Program-made: the position numbers and the translations under genes
Part shown: one piece after another, positions 59,901-64,000 of the stretch
How positions within the stretch are numbered: position 1 is the stretch's first letter
Layout of the letters: the number at the start of each line of letters is the position of its first letter
The notes under the pieces: generated by a model
Seen by the model: the letters and a program-made list of their open reading frames with translations, nothing else
Database searches by the model: none
What the model was told of the DNA's origin: nothing
NCBI RefSeq assembly: GCF_023343835.1
Contig: NC_064442.1
Coordinates: 17,160,501 to 17,224,500 of the forward strand
Origin: Lagopus muta
Lineage: Eukaryota; Chordata; Aves; Galliformes; Phasianidae
Direction of reading: 5' to 3'
Length of the DNA stretch: 64,000 nucleotides

Positions 59901-62693
59901 GCTGTCTTGACAAAGAAAACGTGAGGTCAGTTGTATTGCTAGGAGATCCTTAAAAAACCAGAGAAGAAAGACAAAGCAGGACTTTGAACAGACACAGAAG
60001 GAGAATAAGGAGTGCAAAGAGGGTGAAGAAGAGGCTGGTGGCTGTGCTGAAATGGGAACAGCAGAGCTGAAGGAAGGGTTCTGAGAGCCAGCATCAGGAT
60101 TGATTTCATGCAATCTATTTGCTGCAGATACCAGCATCAAACATTAAGGATGGTCTGGGAGCAGCTGTTGTTGTAGAATGAAATGCTGTGCTGGAGGTAT
60201 CTGATAGCATTTGAGCCTAGGGTAAGAGAAAGCAGATACGTTTTCAACATATTCAAATCATACTTGCAGGCAGCAAGCAGGAAGCAGAGCTGTCAGGGAA
60301 GGTACTGGCTGCTTTGTGCTTCATGCACATGCATGTGGATGTGCAGAACAAACCCTGAGCACATTGCTCCTGTGTCCTGCCTGGCAGGAACCCTGTGATC
60401 TGGGAATGTCCAAGTTTTCCTTGCATGAACCTTTTCTCCTATTGCAGATTTTGTGTTAATGCATACAGAAAGATCTCTCTTGTAAAGGGCTAAAACATTC
60501 CTGTATTTGTAATGGGCAAAGTCTGTCTTTTGCATTTCTGAGGTCTTTGAAGTAATGAGACTGGAAGGCAAATGATGGAAGACAGAATCGGTCCTAAGCA
60601 GTAGTGAGCAGCACAAAATTGTCCCTTTAATACCAGAACAAACCCAGCAGCTTGTGTCCTGGAGGCAGGCCCATGTGCAGAGCTCCAACAAGAAAGCATG
60701 GCTGTGCCAGACACAGCAGCACAGCTTTGAAAGGACCTATTAATGCAGAAGTGAGGTTCTCTGCTTAGACACATTGCAAAATTCATTCACTCGGTCACCA
60801 AGGCAGAGCAGACCCTGGTGCAGTTTTTAAAACGGCATGACTTCTTCCCCTTGTGTTTTTTTTGGTTGGAACAAGGTGTCCAGATCTGAATCAAGTCCAT
60901 TAGTAGTTTTCTCAGGTCCTTTGAATGACCAGCAGACACCCTGCTGCATCTGTGGGTGACTGGGGGAGGAAGAGAGACTCAGCTTGGGCCTAATAATGAA
61001 TAGGCATTGCATTCTCCATTTAGGGAATTTGTTGGTGGCTCACTGATATGCAGCATTTGCTAGTCTTTCTTTATACCATCTGCACCAGTTTAAAAGAAGT
61101 AGACAGTGGATTTTAGCATTTGTTGTACAGAGATATGTTGTGCAGAAACAGCAAAGTAACATGATAGAGCACTTTTCACTTTCTGTTGGTTGCTTGTAGC
61201 AGTACGCCTGCCTGCTGGGGTGACACAGACCCATATAATAACCCACGGGCAGCATTTCTGTGACAGGGGAGCTGTGCACACAGCCACGGGATATAGCTTA
61301 TTGCATCTGGAAATATGCAATCAAAATTTTTGTGCTGCGAGCTTGTTGTGGCACATCTGAGTGGTTTCTGCCAGGCAGAGTGAGTGATTAATGAGAGGTT
61401 TCACAGCAGCAACACCATCTGCCCTTGAGAAGTTCTCAAAAAATAAAAATAAAATTGCCTGGGTATTAGCAATAACCTTTCTGCTTTCCTCCTTTCTTGT
61501 ATTTCATCGCAAGGTTGCTTCTCAGAGCCCCTGTCTGTAACTAGCCCTTTGAAACAGGAGGGAAACGGATGTTTTGGTTTTGAGATCCTGTTTCATAAAG
61601 GGTAATTATATGTGTCAGATGAGCATGTGTAATCCCATCATTAGTTGAGTACTATTACAACAGTGATAAGAGTGGGTCCACTGCACACTCTCCATCACCT
61701 GTTATCTACATTATTGTTCTGCCTGGCTCTGTAGAGCAGACCCTTTGCTGGTAGAACCACGTGAACCATCATCCTACTTTCTTTCCTTTCTCCCCACTGC
61801 ACATGCCAAGGTTGTCACCTCGCCACCTGCATCTAGACAGCACATCACTCCTACTGAGAGCCCTGTGGTGGTGCTGGTTTGCCCTGCAAGCAGCTCAGCA
61901 CTGTATGGCCACTCATTCACCCTCCACTCCCTGGGGGATAGGGAAGAGAATGGAAAAAGCCTGAAGTAGAACTCGTGTGTTGAGATAATAACTATTTAAT
62001 AAGACAGAAAAGGAAGAGGAAAAAAGGATAATAGTGATGATAATAGTACACACAAAATGATAATAATACACACAGAACAAGTGATGCACAAGCAATTGCT
62101 CACCACTCACTGACTGATGTCCAGCCAGTCGACTGCTTGCCGGCTCAGCAACAGCTCAAACACTGCCGTGTCATCAGCACTGTTTTTCTCTCAAAGCCAT
62201 AGCATAGCAACCCATCAGACACTGTGAAGGGAAAGAACCAACACCTCTGTACCAGCTAAGGAGGCACAGCGGTGAGGTGACTGACGCAGAGGAAGAGGAG
62301 CCACTGCACAAAAATCCCACACCCAATGCTCAGCATGACTTCCTCCAAATGACAGCTTTTTGGCACAGCGAAATGTGGGACTCACTTCACTTCTTCATTA
62401 TTATAAAATGATCTGGATTTAAACAAAGATTTTACAGTGCCCTTAGCTCTGCTCTGGCTGCTGCTGCCCAGGGCAAACCTAAAGGTACATTTGGATTTTC
62501 CAGGAATAGGACTTGTGACTGACAGTAAGTGTCTCCTAGACCTGTAAGCTTTGTGCACAAACTATCTAATCTCTTCATCTTTCTGTCCTCAGTGCAAGGA
62601 GTTCACCTTACACACTGGCTTTGAGGTGCTTGTACAGCGACTGCTGGATGGGAGGAGGATGTGCAAAGACGTGGAGGATTTGCTTAAGCAAAG
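50908..62693 (+). CDS. PSTPIP1: PSTPIP1, 5' part (exons 1 and 2; gene continues off the right edge)
   Basis: PSTPIP1 is a cytoplasmic F-BAR/SH3 adaptor of haematopoietic cells that links PTP-PEST phosphatases, WASP and pyrin to the actin cytoskeleton. Exon 1 (50908-50940) and exon 2 (62593-62693) join in phase 0 to read [11 protein letters not shown], then [20 protein letters not shown] and [14 protein letters not shown]. This closely matches the human start ([46 protein letters not shown] as remembered), the first helix of the F-BAR domain. Exon 2 ends in phase 2. The remaining F-BAR exons, linker and SH3 domain lie beyond the window. Direction and order after RCN2 agree with human. Confidence 0.93.
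56071..56285 (-). mobile_element. CR1 LINE 3' fragment
   Basis: CATAGAATCATAGAATGGCC with CAGGTCACCAACCAGCAGCC and CCACATCCAGCCTGGCCCTG is the best preserved copy of the GGCCTGGGTTG subtype in the window, ~215 bp, inside PSTPIP1 intron 1. Confidence 0.92.
57195..57330 (-). mobile_element. CR1 LINE 3' fragment
   Basis: GAATCATAGAATGGCCTGGG, AAAAGGACCTCAAAGATCCT and AAGCCACATCCAGCTCTGC show a shorter, more diverged copy of the same subtype. Confidence 0.88.
59383..59575 (-). mobile_element. CR1 LINE 3' fragment
   Basis: CATAGCATCACAGAATGGCC, GTGCAGGTCACCAACCAGCA and TGCCTGCAGGGATGGGGCAT match the copies at 45652 and 56071 over most of their length. Confidence 0.92.
62020..62075 (+). repeat. 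Imperfect GATAAT/ACACA low-complexity stretch
   Basis: Two near copies of ATGATAATAGTACACACAAA / ATGATAATAATACACACAGA make a short degenerate tandem duplication in PSTPIP1 intron 1. Confidence 0.6.
62593..62693 (+). CDS. PSTPIP1: PSTPIP1 exon 2 (codons 12-44)
   Basis: The acceptor is TTTCTGTCCTCAG and the donor AG/GTGAGA. The 101-base exon encodes [20 protein letters not shown] and [13 protein letters not shown] plus two bases of Arg. It forms the first F-BAR helix and the start of the next segment. No frameshift or stop is present. Confidence 0.94.
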
Positions 62694-64000
62694 GTGAGAA
62701 AGTTTGGGTGCAAAAAGTTTGAACAGACACAGTTTTGTCTCTCACTGTGCATCCCGAAAGACATAGTAAGGCTGTTGCTGAATTCAATAATGGCACTGGT
62801 TCGTCTAGAAAAGCCCAACTGAGGTGAATCCTAAAGTGGTCACAGCTGCTGAGCGACCAAAGGTGGTCAAATGAACCACTGAGGTGGTGATCCATTCCTG
62901 GGCCTGTACTCCTCAGGGCTGTTTAGACAGCTCCAAGTATAAAGTTCTGAAAATGAAACAAAATAAATGAGAATTTTACGCCAGTTATATCTTATGAGGG
63001 AAGAGACAAGGTGAATGATGGAGATGGGCTGGGAGAGGGATTATAAAGTCATCTGGCCACAAAATGGCTTGGGTTGGAAGGGACCTCAAGGACCATCAAG
63101 CTCCAAACCCCCTGCTGCAGGCAGACCTGCATATATTAACATAGCTTTTCTCCCACGGATAATTTTCCAGCATTTTGACATGATTTGTGAAGGTAGATAA
63201 TCCAAAGAAACCTCAAAAGTTTAAGGAGAGAAGAGAGGGGTGATAGGATCAAAAATCCAGAGCTTCATTAAGGCTCAGGTAGTTATTGGACCGTAATACT
63301 GTAGTAGAACACAAATCCACAGCAAGAAGCACTACCAAGTTTCCACATTCAACAGGAAACTAATGGCTTGTACATTTTTCTTTCTCTTTAAATGTGCTGT
63401 GGCCGCATGCTGTGTTTCAGCTTCCTGTAACTATAAAAAAGGGCCATTTTTCAAGTACAGATAAAGCTCTGCAAGATGCTACCAAAAGTCCTTCCCAGCT
63501 CCTCACAACATCCTGCATCATTTGCCCACCTCACCAGAATTTGAGTACCAGTAGTGTGTTTTATCTCCATCCTTACACACTCCTCAGAGCCCCTCAGCAA
63601 CAGCTGTGCACAGCTAACACTTCCCTGGGTGAGAAAATAAATATTACACAGCTGCTCCAACTTCGCCGCTCATTTCTGTAATTCTGACTTAGAAAAAAGA
63701 TGTAGATTTGGTTCTGTTTTGAGGTGGCTGAGTTTCAACAGTAGCGATGTGCAGTGTGAGGCACAGAACTCATGTATGACCTGCTAGGAAGCCCCCACAC
63801 TATGAATTATATATTCAGCAGGTGATCCTGCCTCTGTATGAATATCGCTCTGCCTTCCCCTGCCACAGCCTCCCTTTTCCTCCCACGCTGCCCCCATCCA
63901 GTTTTCTGGTTTTAGGTTGCTTTTCTAAAGGCTACTTTTCAAGCAGTGGAACTTTCACGGGGATGTGAGCTGTCAAACTGAAAATTCATTATTTCCAAGT
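62694..64000. other. PSTPIP1 intron 2 (partial)
   Basis: A CR1 fragment at 63055-63132 is the only element identified. No exon encoding the next expected F-BAR segment is seen before the window ends. Confidence 0.65.
63055..63132 (-). mobile_element. CR1 LINE 3' fragment
   Basis: AAAATGGCTTGGGTTGGAAG and GGACCTCAAGGACCATCAAG form a short complement CR1 3' end in PSTPIP1 intron 2. Confidence 0.82.

Larger units (their letters stand above)
50941..62592. other. PSTPIP1 intron 1 (11.65 kb)
   Basis: A long first intron without a recognised extra exon. It contains minus-strand CR1 copies at 56071-56285, 57195-57330 and 59383-59575, an AT-rich run of GATAAT/CACACA text at 62020-62075 and a small palindromic AAGGAATATCC repeat at 59618-59670. 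Long first introns often carry enhancers, but none can be named from sequence. Confidence 0.7.

Noticed and set aside
1..64000. CRISPR arrays, bacterial-type operons, tRNA and rRNA genes
   Set aside because: No regularly spaced direct repeats, no tRNA cloverleaf with A/B boxes and no rRNA sequence were noticed. The window is spliced vertebrate DNA.

Overview
This is a window of vertebrate, almost certainly avian (chicken or a close galliform), nuclear DNA. Genes are split into short exons with GT-AG introns. The non-coding DNA is littered with CR1 LINE 3' fragments carrying the characteristic (ATTCTRTGATTCT)-type tail, no Alu or L1 is seen, and there is one compact CpG island. Gene order SCAPER / RCN2 / PSTPIP1 is what is known from human 15q24; in chicken this would fit chromosome 10. 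That placement is inference from gene content, not a mapped result.

Layout. (1) 1-31,803, minus strand: the 5' part of SCAPER, with a non-coding first exon, six coding exons (about the first 220 codons, including the SCAPER N-terminal domain) and large introns; the rest of the gene lies beyond the left edge. (2) About 31,450-33,100: a CpG island acting as a bidirectional promoter between SCAPER (leftward) and RCN2 (rightward), with a perfect NRF-1 palindrome, a CRE-like site and a YY1 site. (3) 32,720-44,900, plus strand: complete RCN2 (reticulocalbin-2/ERC-55), seven coding exons giving a 307-residue secretory-pathway EF-hand protein ending in HEEL. (4) 44,901-50,907: intergenic DNA with the RCN2 3' UTR and a CR1 copy. 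(5) 50,908-64,000, plus strand: the first two coding exons of PSTPIP1 (F-BAR adaptor) separated by an 11.65-kb intron; the remainder is off the right edge.

The three genes are not a pathway. SCAPER and RCN2 both act at the endoplasmic reticulum and share a promoter, so co-expression is plausible. PSTPIP1 is a haematopoietic cytoskeletal adaptor with its own CpG-poor promoter.

No new multi-gene system was found. The points most worth a second look are the shared promoter, the HEEL retention signal, an upstream in-frame start in SCAPER, a 342-bp LTR-like insertion with a 5-bp target duplication nested inside a CR1, an orphan promoter-plus-splice-donor sequence at 2.9-3.05 kb, opposed CR1 copies that could fold into a hairpin, and same-direction CR1 copies flanking PSTPIP1 exon 1.
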